Positions 47,935 through 57,506 of a DNA stretch of 64,000 nucleotides are shown here, one piece after another. Below the pieces are notes generated by a model. That model did no database searches, was not told the origin of the DNA, and worked only from the letters and a program-made list of their open reading frames with translations. The stretch's first letter is position 1. Every line of letters starts with the position of its first letter. The stretch comes from Nocardia iowensis (GTDB lineage: Bacteria; Actinomycetota; Actinomycetes; Mycobacteriales; Mycobacteriaceae). The DNA lies in the NCBI RefSeq assembly GCF_019222765.1, contig NZ_CP078145.1:8432001-8496000 (forward strand), in the 5' to 3' direction. A program made the translations under genes and the position numbers.

Positions 47935-49323
47935 ATGACCGAACAGAATGCAGCGAGCCGCCCGCTCCGCATCGCGATCGTTGGCGCCGGACCGGCCGGG
48001 ATCTACGCCGCCGACGCCTTGATGAAGTCCGATGCCGAGGTGAGCATCGACCTGTTCGAGCGCATGCCCGCGCCGTTCGGGCTGATCCGCTACGGCGTCG
48101 CGCCGGACCATCCGCGCATCAAGGGCATCATCACCGCCCTGCACAAGGTCCTCGACAAGCCGCAGGTGCGCCTGCTCGGCAACATCGACTACGGCACCGA
48201 CATCACCCTCGATGATCTGCGCACGTTCTACGACGCGGTCATCTTCTCCACCGGCGCCAACGCCGACCGCGCGCTTGGCATCCCTGGCATCGGCCTGGAC
48301 GGCTCCTACGGCGCCGCGGACTTCGTGTCCTGGTACGACGGTCACCCGGACGTCCCGCGCACCTGGCCGCTGGACGCGGAGAAGGTCGCCGTGCTCGGCG
48401 TCGGCAACGTCGCACTCGATGTGGCGCGGGTGCTGGCCAAGACCGGTGACGAGCTGCTGCCGACCGAGATCCCGCCGAACGTCTACGCGGGCCTCAAGGC
48501 CAACAAGGCGCTCGAGGTGCACGTGTTCGGCCGCCGTGGCCCGGCACAGGCCAAGTTCACCCCACTGGAGCTGCGCGAACTGGACCACTCGCCGACCATC
48601 GAGGTCATCGTCGATCCCGAGGACATCGAATACGACGAGGGCTCCGAGGCCGCGCGCCGCCACTCCAAGCAGGTCGACATGATCGCCAACACGCTGGAGC
48701 AGTGGGCGATTCGCGACGTCGGCGACCGGCCACACAAGCTGTTCCTGCACTTCTTCGAGTCGCCCGCCGAGATCCTCGGCGAGAACGGCAAGGTGGTCGG
48801 CCTGCGCACCGAGCGCACCCAGCTCGACGGCACCGGCAACGTCAAGGGCACCGGCGTGTTCAAGGAATGGGACGTGCAGGCGGTCTACCGGGCCGTCGGC
48901 TACCTGTCGCAGAACCTGACCAACCTGCCGTTCGACGACCAGGCGGGCACCGTGCCCAACGAGGCGGGGCGCGTCATCGCCGACGAGAACGCCGACGGCG
49001 CGGACCGCTACATCCCGGCCACCTACGTCACCGGCTGGATCAAGCGCGGCCCGGTCGGCCTCATCGGCCACACCAAGGGCGACGCCAACGAGACGGTGGC
49101 CTGCCTGCTCGACGACAGCGCGAACTTCACCCCGGCCGCGCGGCCGGAGCTGGACGCCGTCACCGAGTTCCTGGAGAGCAAGGGCATTCCGTTCACCACC
49201 TGGCAGGGCTGGTACCGCCTCGACGCGCACGAGCGTTCGCTCGGCGAGCCTGAGGGCCGCGAGCGCGTCAAGGTGGTCGAGCGGGAAGACATGCTGCGGG
49301 CCAGCGAGCCGCACAAGGTCTGA
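47935..49323 (+). CDS. fprA: Ferredoxin-NADP+ reductase, FprA type
   Basis: 462 residues of the adrenodoxin-reductase family, which moves electrons between NADPH, FAD and ferredoxins (P450s, iron mobilisation). FAD motif IAIVGAGPAGIYAADALM, FERMPAPFGLIRYGVAPDHP, VAVLGVGNVALDVARVLAKT (NADPH site), VFGRRGPAQAKFTPLELREL, and YVTGWIKRGPVGLIGHTKGD are present. Length equals mycobacterial FprA. A TTAG palindrome upstream suggests iron control. The ribosome site is not obvious. Confidence 0.95.
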   Translation: MTEQNAASRPLRIAIVGAGPAGIYAADALMKSDAEVSIDLFERMPAPFGLIRYGVAPDHPRIKGIITALHKVLDKPQVRLLGNIDYGTDITLDDLRTFYDAVIFSTGANADRALGIPGIGLDGSYGAADFVSWYDGHPDVPRTWPLDAEKVAVLGVGNVALDVARVLAKTGDELLPTEIPPNVYAGLKANKALEVHVFGRRGPAQAKFTPLELRELDHSPTIEVIVDPEDIEYDEGSEAARRHSKQVDMIANTLEQWAIRDVGDRPHKLFLHFFESPAEILGENGKVVGLRTERTQLDGTGNVKGTGVFKEWDVQAVYRAVGYLSQNLTNLPFDDQAGTVPNEAGRVIADENADGADRYIPATYVTGWIKRGPVGLIGHTKGDANETVACLLDDSANFTPAARPELDAVTEFLESKGIPFTTWQGWYRLDAHERSLGEPEGRERVKVVEREDMLRASEPHKV

Positions 49324-49390
49324 GCCTGCTCGGGAAGAATCTGTTACCTCCGCGACAGCAGAATTAGTTTTCCTGAGGCATTCTGTACAG

Positions 49391-50263
49391 GTGTTCGATG
49401 CCCATCTCCACATCTTCGATCCGCGGTTCCCGCGGTTCGAGAACGAGGGCTACCTGCCCGACCCGTTCACCATCGCCGACTATCGAAAGCGCATGTCGCG
49501 CTTCGATGTCGGCGGCGGTGCCGTGGTCAGTGGTTCCTTTCAGGGCACCGACCAGACCTATCTGAAGGCGGCCCTCGCCGAACTCGGTGCGGGCTGGGTC
49601 GGTGTCACCAGGCTCGACCTGGACGCCACCGACGACGAGATCATCGAACTGGACCGCATCGGCGTCCGCGGCCTGCGCTTCAATCTGAAGCGGGCCGCCG
49701 CGGACATCACCGGCATGACCCTGCAGGCGCTGCGCGCGCACGAACTCGTCGGCTGGCACGTCGAGGTCTACATCGACGGCCAGATGCTGGCCTCGCTGCA
49801 GCCGGTCATCTCCAAACTTCCCGTCTTCGCCGTCGACCACCTCGGCATGTCCGAGGAGGGCCTGCCCTACCTGCTCGATCTGGTCGACCGCGGCGCGCGG
49901 GTGAAGGCAACGGGCTTCGGTCGGGTTGCGATGAACGTCGCCGACACCCTGCGCCGCATCCACGCGGTCAACCCCGAGGCCCTGATGTTCGGCACCGACC
50001 TGCCGGGCACCCGCGCGGGCCGCCCCTTCCGGGACTCCGACGTCGACCTCATCTGCGACGTCGTCGGCACCGACATGTTCGCCGTCCTCGAGGACAACGC
50101 CCGCGCCTTCTACCGCCTCCCCGCCCGGGTCCGCCCCCTCCCCGCCGACCCGGCCCCCACCCGCCCGCTGCACCACAGCGACCAGCCGACCCTCCCCATC
50201 CGCCGCGACACCCTCCCCAAACTCCAAGCGGCAGACACCATTCCGCTGCCCGTCATCGAGTAG
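49391..50263 (+). CDS. Amidohydrolase-fold (amidohydrolase_2) hydrolase
   Basis: 290 residues from GTG 49391 (MFDAHLHIFDPRFPRFENEG). The N-terminal H-x-H metal motif, VEVYIDGQMLASL, FAVDHLGMSEEG and MFGTDLPGTRAGRPF match metal-dependent hydrolases of the TIM-barrel PF04909 family (for example 2-pyrone-4,6-dicarboxylate hydrolase and decarboxylases). A C-terminal Pro-rich tail of about 45 residues extends beyond the barrel. It is 67 bp after fprA and could be in the same transcript. Substrate unknown. Confidence 0.88.
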   Translation: MFDAHLHIFDPRFPRFENEGYLPDPFTIADYRKRMSRFDVGGGAVVSGSFQGTDQTYLKAALAELGAGWVGVTRLDLDATDDEIIELDRIGVRGLRFNLKRAAADITGMTLQALRAHELVGWHVEVYIDGQMLASLQPVISKLPVFAVDHLGMSEEGLPYLLDLVDRGARVKATGFGRVAMNVADTLRRIHAVNPEALMFGTDLPGTRAGRPFRDSDVDLICDVVGTDMFAVLEDNARAFYRLPARVRPLPADPAPTRPLHHSDQPTLPIRRDTLPKLQAADTIPLPVIE

Positions 50264-50319
50264 CGCTGGTAGGCAACGCGGTTGGCGTACGCACGCTGTA
50301 CCGCAGTCGAGAGCGCGGC

Positions 50320-50802
50320 CTAGGTGGCGATGGCGCCGATCAGCCAGACGGCGGTGGCGAGGAGGGCGCCGAAGAGTTCTATCAGGATTGACAGGCCTAC
50401 GCCTTTGAGGGCGTGCAGGGTTGCCTGCCAGGCCTGTTGGGGGATGCGGAGGCGGTGGAGTTCGGCGAGGTACACGCCGAGGACGAAGCCGACGAACAGG
50501 CCTAGCACGGGGATGACGAAGAAGCCGATGATGCCGAGGACCGCGCCGAGTACGAGGGAGCGGTTGGCGACGCCCGCGTCCTTCATCTTGCGGCCGGGCC
50601 AGGTGTATTTGATGACACCGGACAGGACCAGCAGGGCGGCGCTGACGGCAAAGACGGTCCATGCGGTCGCGCCGCCGGTCAGGAAGGCCCAGACGCCGAT
50701 GGCGGCGAGGATCAGGATGACGCCGGGCAGGACCGGGATGATGACGCCGAGCAGGCCGACGAGGATGACCAGGCCGATGAGAACCTCGCCCCCGACCGTC
50801 AT
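50320..50802 (-). CDS. DUF456 family membrane protein
   Basis: 160 residues with about four or five membrane helices: VLIGLVILVGLLGVIIPVLP, GVILILAAIGVWAFL, WTVFAVSAALLVLSGVI and GAVLGIIGFFVIPVLGLFVG. The repeated glycine-rich pattern VIPVLPG / VIPVLGLFVGFVLGVYLAEL is the DUF456 signature. Function unknown. ATG 50802 is preferred; a longer start (50868) would add 22 hydrophilic residues. It is convergent with the amidohydrolase gene. Confidence 0.88.
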   Translation of the reverse strand: MTVGGEVLIGLVILVGLLGVIIPVLPGVILILAAIGVWAFLTGGATAWTVFAVSAALLVLSGVIKYTWPGRKMKDAGVANRSLVLGAVLGIIGFFVIPVLGLFVGFVLGVYLAELHRLRIPQQAWQATLHALKGVGLSILIELFGALLATAVWLIGAIAT

Positions 50803-51062
50803 GACCGCACCTCGCCCGCGCTCGGGTCCGTCGTGCGCGGCGCGCGCTGTCTCATGACTCCACCTCACTGCGCTGGCTCACCGGACGCTCCGCGATTGTC
50901 GCGCTGCTGGGATTGTGACGTACCGGGTTGCCCGGTGCACAGCGAAGGGTGCGAGAGGACGGTGCGAAGTTATTGTCATACTGTCAATACACCCGCCGGG
51001 CCGCTCCGGACGGGAGCGCCGGGACGCCGGTGCGCTGGATCAACGACGAACCGAGGTAGCGC

Positions 51063-52160
51063 GTGAGCACTCCATCCACCGCCGTCAAGGGCCCGCTCGC
51101 GGGCATCAAGGTCATCGAGCTGGCCGGCATCGGCCCAGGTCCACACGCCGCTCTGCTGCTGGCCGACCTGGGCGCCGACGTGGTCCGGGTCCAGCGCGCA
51201 GGCCAGTTGCCCGGCGGATTCGACCGCCCGCAACTGCGCGGGCGGACCATCGTCGAGGCCAATCTGAAGGACCCGGCCGACATCGAGAGGGTGCTCGGGC
51301 TGATCGAGAAGGCGGACGTGCTCATCGAGGGCTTCCGGCCTGGCGTGACCGAACGCATGGGGCTCGGCCCGGACGCCGCACTCGCCCGCAACCCACGACT
51401 GGTCTATGGCCGGATGACCGGGTGGGGCCAGGAGGGCCCGCTCGCCGATCGCGCCGGACACGACATCAACTACATCTCCATCACCGGCGTGCTGCACGCC
51501 ATCGGCCGCAAGGGTGAGCGCCCGGTGCCGCCGCTGAACATGGTCGGCGACTTCGGTGGCGGCTCGATGTTCTTGGTGTTCGGCCTGCTCGCCGCGCTGG
51601 TCGAGCGGCAGAGCTCGGGTAAGGGACAGGTCGTCGATGCCGCCATGGTCGATGGCGCACTTGCCCTTTCGCACATGATCTGGGGCATGCGCGGGCACGG
51701 CGCGTGGTCCGACGAGCGCGGCGTGAACCTGCTCGACACCGGAATGTCGTTCTACGACACCTACGAAACCGCCGACGGCAAGTACATGGCGGTCGGCGCC
51801 ATCGAGCCGCAGTTCTACGCGCAGCTGCTGGCGGGCCTGGAAATCGACCCCGACGGTCTGCCCTATCAGATCGATCCGGCGGGCCAGGAAACGCTGAAAA
51901 AGCTTTTCGCGGAACGCTTCCGGTCCAAGACCCGGGACGAGTGGGCGGCGATCTTCGTCGGCACCGACGCGTGCGTCTCGCCGGTTCTCACCTTCGAGGA
52001 AGCCACCAAGGACGAACACATCGCGGCCCGTGGCTCGTTGATCGAGGTCGACAACATCACCCAGCACGCGCCCGCCCCGCGCTTCTCGCGCACCCCGAAC
52101 GGCATCCCCACGCCGCCACCCACGGAGGCGACGCCGATCGAATCCGTTTGGGCGAGCTGA
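51063..52160 (+). CDS. mcr: CoA-transferase family III protein (alpha-methylacyl-CoA racemase-like)
   Basis: 365 residues from GTG 51063. [74 protein letters not shown] (with the racemase-type H-D), and [20 protein letters not shown] are typical of Mcr/AMACR. This enzyme epimerises 2-methylacyl-CoA in branched-chain and sterol side-chain oxidation. A formyl-CoA-type transferase is unlikely because the GHD H/D pair fits AMACR. A terminator follows. Confidence 0.92.
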   Translation: MSTPSTAVKGPLAGIKVIELAGIGPGPHAALLLADLGADVVRVQRAGQLPGGFDRPQLRGRTIVEANLKDPADIERVLGLIEKADVLIEGFRPGVTERMGLGPDAALARNPRLVYGRMTGWGQEGPLADRAGHDINYISITGVLHAIGRKGERPVPPLNMVGDFGGGSMFLVFGLLAALVERQSSGKGQVVDAAMVDGALALSHMIWGMRGHGAWSDERGVNLLDTGMSFYDTYETADGKYMAVGAIEPQFYAQLLAGLEIDPDGLPYQIDPAGQETLKKLFAERFRSKTRDEWAAIFVGTDACVSPVLTFEEATKDEHIAARGSLIEVDNITQHAPAPRFSRTPNGIPTPPPTEATPIESVWAS

Positions 52161-52176
52161 TTTCTCGGCTGTAGAG

Positions 52177-52203
52177 GGCCCCGGGTCGACACCCGGGGCC
52201 TTT
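52177..52203 (+). terminator. Rho-independent terminator of mcr
   Basis: GGCCCCGGGT-CGAC-ACCCGGGGCC forms a perfect 10-bp GC-rich stem followed by TTT, 17 bp after the mcr stop. Confidence 0.9.
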
Positions 52204-52227
52204 GCATATCAACGCGTCGGAGTCGAA

Positions 52228-53055
52228 TCAGGCGGCGACCGAAGCGGGCTCCGCGCTGATCGGACGGCCGCCGTCGGCCACGCCGCGAGTAACCAGCTTG
52301 GCGATCCGGGCGACCAGGGTTCGTGGGCGCCGCGGCATCAAGTGTGCGGCAGCGAAGTTCGCCGCGCCAGGAACGACGTAGCCCTTGTTGCGTTCCAGTG
52401 CGCGCAGCGAGGTCCGGACCACCTGGGCGGCGGTTCCCATGCGGCCGAGGGCCGCGTCGCGGGTACCGACGGTTTCGAAGAACGGAGTCTCCGTCGGGCC
52501 GGGGCAGACCGCGAGGACTTTGATGCCGCGGCCATGATATTCGCTCCACAGCGCCAGGCTGAAGTTCAGCACGAATGCCTTTCCGGAGGCGTACGTCGCG
52601 AAATACGGGGCGGGCTGCAAACCGGCGGTCGACGCGACGTTGATGATTTCGCCGCCGCCGCGCTCGAGCATGCCCGGCAGCAGTCGACGGGTAAGCCCCG
52701 CCAGCGCAACGACATTGATCATCAGTTGCGCCTGCTCGCGATCGGCGTCGAGGTCTTCGAAACGGCCCGCGCTGCCGAAGCCCGCGTTGTTGATCAGCAC
52801 GTCGATCGAAAGTTGCCGTGCGGCAAGCTCGTTCACCACCCGGGCGGCGGCGTCGGGCACGGTGAGGTCTTGGCCGATCACCTCGACACGGATGCCGTGC
52901 CGCTGGCGCAGTTGTGCGGCAAGGGCTTCCAGCCGCGACAGCGATCGGGCGACCAGCACGAGGTCGTCGCCGCGGGCGGCCAAGGCGGCAGCGTACTCCG
53001 CGCCGATACCCGACGATGCGCCGGTGATGAGAGCGGTTTTTCCTGAGCTTGTCAT
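52228..53055 (-). CDS. Short-chain dehydrogenase/reductase
   Basis: 275 residues. The classical SDR cofactor motif is TGASSGIG (11-18), NAG is in LINNAGFGSAG, the catalytic Ser is in INVASTAGLQ, and the Y-A-S-G-K pair is in YFATYASGKAF. It reduces or oxidises a carbonyl with NAD(P)H; the LVTRGVADGGRP C-terminus is not diagnostic. The start has TGAGGAG near it. The divergent TetR gene and a 34-bp palindrome between them indicate specific induction. Confidence 0.93.
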   Translation of the reverse strand: MTSSGKTALITGASSGIGAEYAAALAARGDDLVLVARSLSRLEALAAQLRQRHGIRVEVIGQDLTVPDAAARVVNELAARQLSIDVLINNAGFGSAGRFEDLDADREQAQLMINVVALAGLTRRLLPGMLERGGGEIINVASTAGLQPAPYFATYASGKAFVLNFSLALWSEYHGRGIKVLAVCPGPTETPFFETVGTRDAALGRMGTAAQVVRTSLRALERNKGYVVPGAANFAAAHLMPRRPRTLVARIAKLVTRGVADGGRPISAEPASVAA

Positions 53056-53098
53056 GTCTGACTCCTCACGTTGATTGCAACATGAGAGTAGCTGAATT

Positions 53099-53134
53099 TC
53101 TACTAACTGCAACTCCAATGTTGCAGTTAGTAGA
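53099..53134. promoter_or_regulatory. Large palindrome between SDR and TetR genes
   Basis: TCTACTAACTGCAAC and its reverse complement GTTGCAGTTAGTAGA are 15-bp perfect arms separated by six bases (TCCAAT). It lies 44 bp upstream of the SDR ATG and 56 bp upstream of the TetR ATG. Long-armed inverted repeats of this kind are typical TetR operators, and two half-sites might each hold a dimer. Confidence 0.75.
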
Positions 53135-53189
53135 GAAACGGCAGCTCACATGTACTATGTCGAGGAGATCTCAGCGAAGAGGAGCCCCG

Positions 53190-53780
53190 ATGCCGTCCAC
53201 CTCGGCCCGACCATTGCGCGCCGACGCCGAACGCACCGTCCGCGTCATCCTGGATGCGGCGGAGCGAGTGTTGAGCGAGAACCCCAACGCGACACTGGAA
53301 CAGATCGCCGAGGCCGCCGGAGTCGCCAGGACCACCGTGCACCGTCGCTTCGCCAACCGCGACGACCTGGTGCGCACCATGGCCGTCGCCGCGTGGCGAC
53401 GGATCGAGGCGGCGGTGGATGCCGCGCGGCCGCAGACGGCACCGCCACTGGTCGCGCTGCATCAGGCCACCGCGAATGTCATCGAGATCAAGTACGGGGC
53501 GTCGTACGCACTCGACCGCGTCGACAGCACCGACTCCGAGGTCGCCGCCCTACAGACGGCCGTCTTCGCGAAATGCGATGCGGTGCTGGCCAGGGCGCGC
53601 GCGGACGGCCTGATCGCCGCCGATGCCGACCCGGTCTGGGTGCGCCGGGTCTACCTCGCGCTGATCGCCGAGACCGTGCACGGGAACACGGAACTGGACC
53701 GGTCCACCGACCCGGATACCCTGGCGGGGCGGGTCATCGACACCCTCCTCGGTGGCGTGGGCACCGGCCGACGCCAGTAG
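53190..53780 (+). CDS. TetR family transcriptional regulator
   Basis: 196 residues. The helix-turn-helix reads VRVILDAAERVLSENPNATL then EQIAEAAGVARTTVHRRFAN, with recognition helix TTVHRRF. ATG 53190 has GAAGAGGAG just upstream. It is divergent from the SDR; the long inverted repeat between them is its probable operator, making the pair a self-contained ligand-responsive unit. Ligand unknown. Confidence 0.92.
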   Translation: MPSTSARPLRADAERTVRVILDAAERVLSENPNATLEQIAEAAGVARTTVHRRFANRDDLVRTMAVAAWRRIEAAVDAARPQTAPPLVALHQATANVIEIKYGASYALDRVDSTDSEVAALQTAVFAKCDAVLARARADGLIAADADPVWVRRVYLALIAETVHGNTELDRSTDPDTLAGRVIDTLLGGVGTGRRQ

Positions 53781-53872
53781 GCAGCACTGTCCCTCGGCCT
53801 GCTCGGCAGCTGCCAACCGAAAGTCCTTGGGATGCCTTAGCATTCGCGCAGGGCCGAATCAGTAGCGCTGAA

Positions 53873-55378
53873 TCAGTAGCAGGTGAGCGGCTGCAGCGGA
53901 TCGGCGGCGCGCGGTGTCAGCGCGTCATAGGCCGCGGCAATCGCCTTGACCGCCAACCGGAGTTCGGGTTCCTGGTGCGTGAAAGGCAGGCGGATAAAGC
54001 GTTCGAAGGCGCCCTGGACCCCGAATCGCGGCCCGGCAGCGAGCAATACGCCATGGTTGGGCGCGGTGGCGGCCAGCGCGGTGGACACGGGGGCGGGCAG
54101 CTGCGCCCAGACGGACATGCCGCCCGCGCCGTAATTGAGGCGCCAGTCCGGAAGTTCTTCGGCGACAGCGTCGATCAGCGCGGCGCGCTGGGCACGCAGT
54201 TGATCGCGACGGCGGTCGAGGATGGTGCCCGCGTTAGCCAGCAGGTGGACGGTGGCCAGCTGGTCCATCACCGGGGTGCCGAGGTCGACCGTGGAGCGGA
54301 TGCCGAGCAGTTTGGTGATCAGCGGCTGATTGGTGCGGATCCAGCCGACCCGCAGGCCGCCCCAGAACGACTTCGAAGCCGAACCGATGGTGACGATCTC
54401 GTTGCCCTTGGCGAAGGCGGCGACCGGCGGCTGCTGGGCCTGGCCGGCCAGGCGTAGATCGGCCATCGACTCGTCGATCACCACGGTCATCCTGGTTTCC
54501 CTGGCGATGGCGGCCAGTTCCGCGCGCCCCTCCGCGTCGAGCAGCAGGCCGGTCGGGTTGTTGAAGTCCGGCACCAGGTAGGCCAGGCTCGCCGCGGTCT
54601 GCCTTGCGGCACTGCGGATTCCGTCCAGATCCCAGCCCTGCTCCGGCAACTCGGGGCGCAGCGGCACCGGCACCGGCCTGGCGCCGACGTCCCGGATCGC
54701 CTCGATGGCGTTCGGGTAGGTGGGATGGTCGATGAGCACCCGGGCGGCGGGCGCGGTGAGGACATTGAGCAGCAAACGCAGGCCGTGCTGGGCGCCGAGG
54801 GTGACCAGGATCTGATCCGGCTCGGTGGGCAGACCGCGCTCGGTGAAGCGACGGGCGATCGCCTCACGCAGCGCGAGCACGCCGACCGGGTCCATGCCGT
54901 GGGTGCCGAGGTAGGCCGGAAGACCCTCCAGCGCAACCGAATACGCCTCCTGCATTTCCATCGGCGCGGCCATCGCGGCATAGGTCATGTCGATGGTCGG
55001 CAGCTCGGAAGCCGCCATCATCGCCAGGATGCTCCTGGCCGGTTTGCTGCCGTCGTGCTGCACGTCGCGCGGCAGGGCCACGGTGCTGCGCGAGCCCTGG
55101 CGGCTGATCAGGTAGCCGTTCTCGCGGAGCAGGGAGTAGGTGGAGGTGATCGTCGTGCGACTGACCCCGAGGGTGGCCGCGAGATCGCGTTCGCTGGGCA
55201 GCGCGACACCGAGCGGTGCCCGTCCGTCATGGATCAGCAGCCGAATGCCCTCGGCCAGCGCGAGATACGCCGGGCGCGCGGGACGCCGAGACGATTCGAT
55301 CTCGCCGTCGTCGTTCACATTCCGCCACCGGCCCAGGTCACGAGCCAGGGTGCCCGCTCCGATAACTCGCGTCGCCAT
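53873..55378 (-). CDS. MocR-type regulator (GntR wHTH fused to class I aminotransferase domain)
   Basis: 501 residues. A GntR winged helix occupies about 36-100 (LPSERDLAATLGVSRTTITS then TYSLLRENGYLISRQGS). A PLP aminotransferase-like domain follows: SASKSFWGG with PLP lysine K336, VVIDES with D302, and VGWIRTN. MocR proteins bind PLP and regulate transcription, often of vitamin B6 or amino-acid genes. It is divergent from a 99-residue membrane protein gene. No pdxS/T genes are nearby. Confidence 0.93.
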   Translation of the reverse strand: MATRVIGAGTLARDLGRWRNVNDDGEIESSRRPARPAYLALAEGIRLLIHDGRAPLGVALPSERDLAATLGVSRTTITSTYSLLRENGYLISRQGSRSTVALPRDVQHDGSKPARSILAMMAASELPTIDMTYAAMAAPMEMQEAYSVALEGLPAYLGTHGMDPVGVLALREAIARRFTERGLPTEPDQILVTLGAQHGLRLLLNVLTAPAARVLIDHPTYPNAIEAIRDVGARPVPVPLRPELPEQGWDLDGIRSAARQTAASLAYLVPDFNNPTGLLLDAEGRAELAAIARETRMTVVIDESMADLRLAGQAQQPPVAAFAKGNEIVTIGSASKSFWGGLRVGWIRTNQPLITKLLGIRSTVDLGTPVMDQLATVHLLANAGTILDRRRDQLRAQRAALIDAVAEELPDWRLNYGAGGMSVWAQLPAPVSTALAATAPNHGVLLAAGPRFGVQGAFERFIRLPFTHQEPELRLAVKAIAAAYDALTPRAADPLQPLTCY

Positions 55379-55439
55379 AAGGTCCAGTATTGAGGGAGTG
55401 GATATTTAAAGCAAGACCAGTCGCGCGCACGCTAGCAAG

Positions 55440-55739
55440 ATGAGCACATTCGTCAGCGTGATCATCGTGGTCGTCTTCGGCTACCTGATCTATCGCTATA
55501 TACCGAAAGGCGCCGAACGGGCCTTCCGCCTGGAACGGTTCCACCCGCGTTCGCCGATGTCCGACTGGCCCTCATCGTATTACGATGAGCAGCGGCGCTA
55601 TGCGGATCTGACCGCGATCTACGGGCGCAGGGATGCGCCGGATGCGCCGCTGTCGAGCATGTGGGAAGCCGACGACACCGAGTCGAAGGCCGCCCCGGCA
55701 CGGCCGACGATGACGCCGATCCACCGTAAGGCCAGTTGA
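55440..55739 (+). CDS. Small single-helix membrane protein, 99 residues
   Basis: One N-terminal helix (FVSVIIVVVFGYLIYRYI) is followed by a charged cytoplasmic-type tail containing ERFHPRSPMSDWPSSYYDEQ and RRYADLTAIYGR. I do not recognise a family. It begins 61 bp from the MocR start on the other strand and ends 55 bp before the MGMT ATG. MocR regulators sometimes control a membrane gene in this position, but this protein is not YczE-like. Confidence 0.75.
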   Translation: MSTFVSVIIVVVFGYLIYRYIPKGAERAFRLERFHPRSPMSDWPSSYYDEQRRYADLTAIYGRRDAPDAPLSSMWEADDTESKAAPARPTMTPIHRKAS

Positions 55740-55794
55740 GCAAAACTGGACTGACATGTCTGGATTTGTCGGCCCGTCGGTGCACACTGACACC

Positions 55795-56364
55795 ATGATC
55801 GACCCCAGTTGCCTGCCCGCCGAGGCAACACTCTTCGACACCACGATCGGCATCTGCGCGATCGCGTGGAGCGGTGCGACCGTGATCCGGTTCCAGCTCC
55901 CCGAGGCAAGCCCGGCCGCAACCCGTGCGCGCATCACGCGCCGCCGCGCCGGCCTGCCGGACGACGAGGTCCGCGAAGAGACCCCCACCGGCGTGATCGC
56001 CGAGGCCATCACCGGCATTCGCGCCCACCTGGCCGGCGAACTCGACGACCTGCGCTGGATCCCCCTGGACACCAGCGGGATTCCGGAATTCCACCGCGCC
56101 GTCTACGACGTGACCCGCGCCATCGCTCCCGGACGCACCCTTACCTACGGCCAGGTGGCCGATCGCATCGGCGCGCCGGGTGCAGCGCAGGCGGTCGGAC
56201 AAGCCTTGGGCCGCAATCCGATTCCCCTCATCATCCCGTGCCACCGGGTGCTCGCCGCCGACAATGCCCTGACCGGTTTCTCCGCTCCCGGCGGCGTCAC
56301 CACCAAGCAGCGGCTGCTGGAGATCGAACGCACCCCGGGGTTCGGTGAACCAACCCTGTTCTGA
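55795..56364 (+). CDS. ogt: Methylated-DNA--protein-cysteine methyltransferase family protein
   Basis: 189 residues from ATG 55795 (an ATG at 55756 would add 13). The active-site motif PCHRV lies in IIPCHRVLAADNALTGFSAP with the conserved GxPGAAQAVGQALGRNP-like preceding region (GAPGAAQAVGQALGRNPIPL) and Y-G-Q-V-A helix-turn-helix. The enzyme repairs O6-alkylguanine by suicidal methyl transfer. No ada-type regulator is adjacent. No clear ribosome site helps to choose the start. Confidence 0.9.
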   Translation: MIDPSCLPAEATLFDTTIGICAIAWSGATVIRFQLPEASPAATRARITRRRAGLPDDEVREETPTGVIAEAITGIRAHLAGELDDLRWIPLDTSGIPEFHRAVYDVTRAIAPGRTLTYGQVADRIGAPGAAQAVGQALGRNPIPLIIPCHRVLAADNALTGFSAPGGVTTKQRLLEIERTPGFGEPTLF

Positions 56365-56558
56365 GCGAGCCGACTTCCGTACATAACGTTCACGGGCCTG
56401 CCCGCCGCCGGAACGGCATAGTGAGCAGCATCACAGACTTCGCGGGGTTCGGGTCGGTCGCCACAGCCGTCGATGAATCCATTCACCCAGCACCGTCTGA
56501 ATAGGCACCGGCACCAACGCGAGCGTTGGCCGACACCCTCTTCGAAAGTGAGACAGTT

Positions 56559-57389
56559 GTGGAGACCGTGACCTCCGCCGACGGAACCGTGATCGCGTAC
56601 GACCACTACGAGGGCCACGCCGGAACAGTGATCCTGATCGGTGGCGCCTTCGGCTACCGGAAATTCGGCAAGATGGTCGAGCTGGCCGAGGCGCTCAACG
56701 AGCAGTACGGCCTCACTGTCCTCAACTACGACCGGCGCGGCCGCGGCGACAGCGGGGACTCGACCGGCTATGACGTCGAACGCGAGATCGACGACATCGC
56801 CGCGCTGGTCGAGGCGGCGGGCGGGTCGGCGACGCTGTTCGGCTGGTCCTCCGGTGCGGCACTGGCGCTGCGGGCGGCCGGTTCCGGCCGGATCCTTGGA
56901 GTCACCAAGGTCGTCGCCTTCGAGCCGCCGTTCGTGGTGGACCAGGACGGCTTCGTCCCGGCCGCCGATCTGGCGACGACGCTGCACGAACTGGTCGCCG
57001 CCGATCGCCGGGCCGAAACCGTGCGCTTCTACATGACCAAGGCGATGGGCGTCCCCCGCGCGCTGGTCACCGTCATGCGCTTCACGCCGTTCTGGAAGCA
57101 CCTGTTGGCGACCGCGAACTCGACCCCGCACGACTGGGCCGTCATGCACGAGTTCATGCGCGGCGAACCACTCCGCCCCGAAGACTGGGTAGGCGTCAAA
57201 GCCCAAACGCTGGTGATCGCGGGCGCCAAGAGCGACGCGTTACTCCGCAAGGGCGCCAGAGCGATCGCCGCTGTCCTCCCCGACGCCGAGTTCCAGGAAA
57301 TCCCGAAGCTCAGCCACAATCCGAATGTCGATCTTCTCGCTCCGGCGGCAGGCGAATTCCTCACCGGCACAACGGAAAACATCAATTAA
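56559..57389 (+). CDS. Alpha/beta hydrolase
   Basis: 276 residues from GTG 56559 (TTG 56526 would add 11). VTSADGTVIAYDHYEG and TVLNYDRRGRGDSGDS are typical, and LFGWSSGAALAL has the nucleophile elbow G-x-S-x-G. A late His lies in KLSHNPN. It probably hydrolyses an ester or a C-C bond; similar nocardial proteins are annotated only as hydrolases. Its stop faces that of the secreted protein gene. Confidence 0.88.
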   Translation: METVTSADGTVIAYDHYEGHAGTVILIGGAFGYRKFGKMVELAEALNEQYGLTVLNYDRRGRGDSGDSTGYDVEREIDDIAALVEAAGGSATLFGWSSGAALALRAAGSGRILGVTKVVAFEPPFVVDQDGFVPAADLATTLHELVAADRRAETVRFYMTKAMGVPRALVTVMRFTPFWKHLLATANSTPHDWAVMHEFMRGEPLRPEDWVGVKAQTLVIAGAKSDALLRKGARAIAAVLPDAEFQEIPKLSHNPNVDLLAPAAGEFLTGTTENIN

Positions 57390-57506
57390 TCGGTACCGTC
57401 GGCGAGCTGGCCCCGCGACACTCGCCACCGCGCCGACGTCATTCCGACGGCCGCCGATCTGGATTCCGCACAACGACATCCGTTACGCGAGGACCAACGA
57501 CGGAAG

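Noticed and set aside
47881..49413. A 510-residue open frame antisense to fprA
   Set aside because: No domain is recognisable and fprA is clearly coding.
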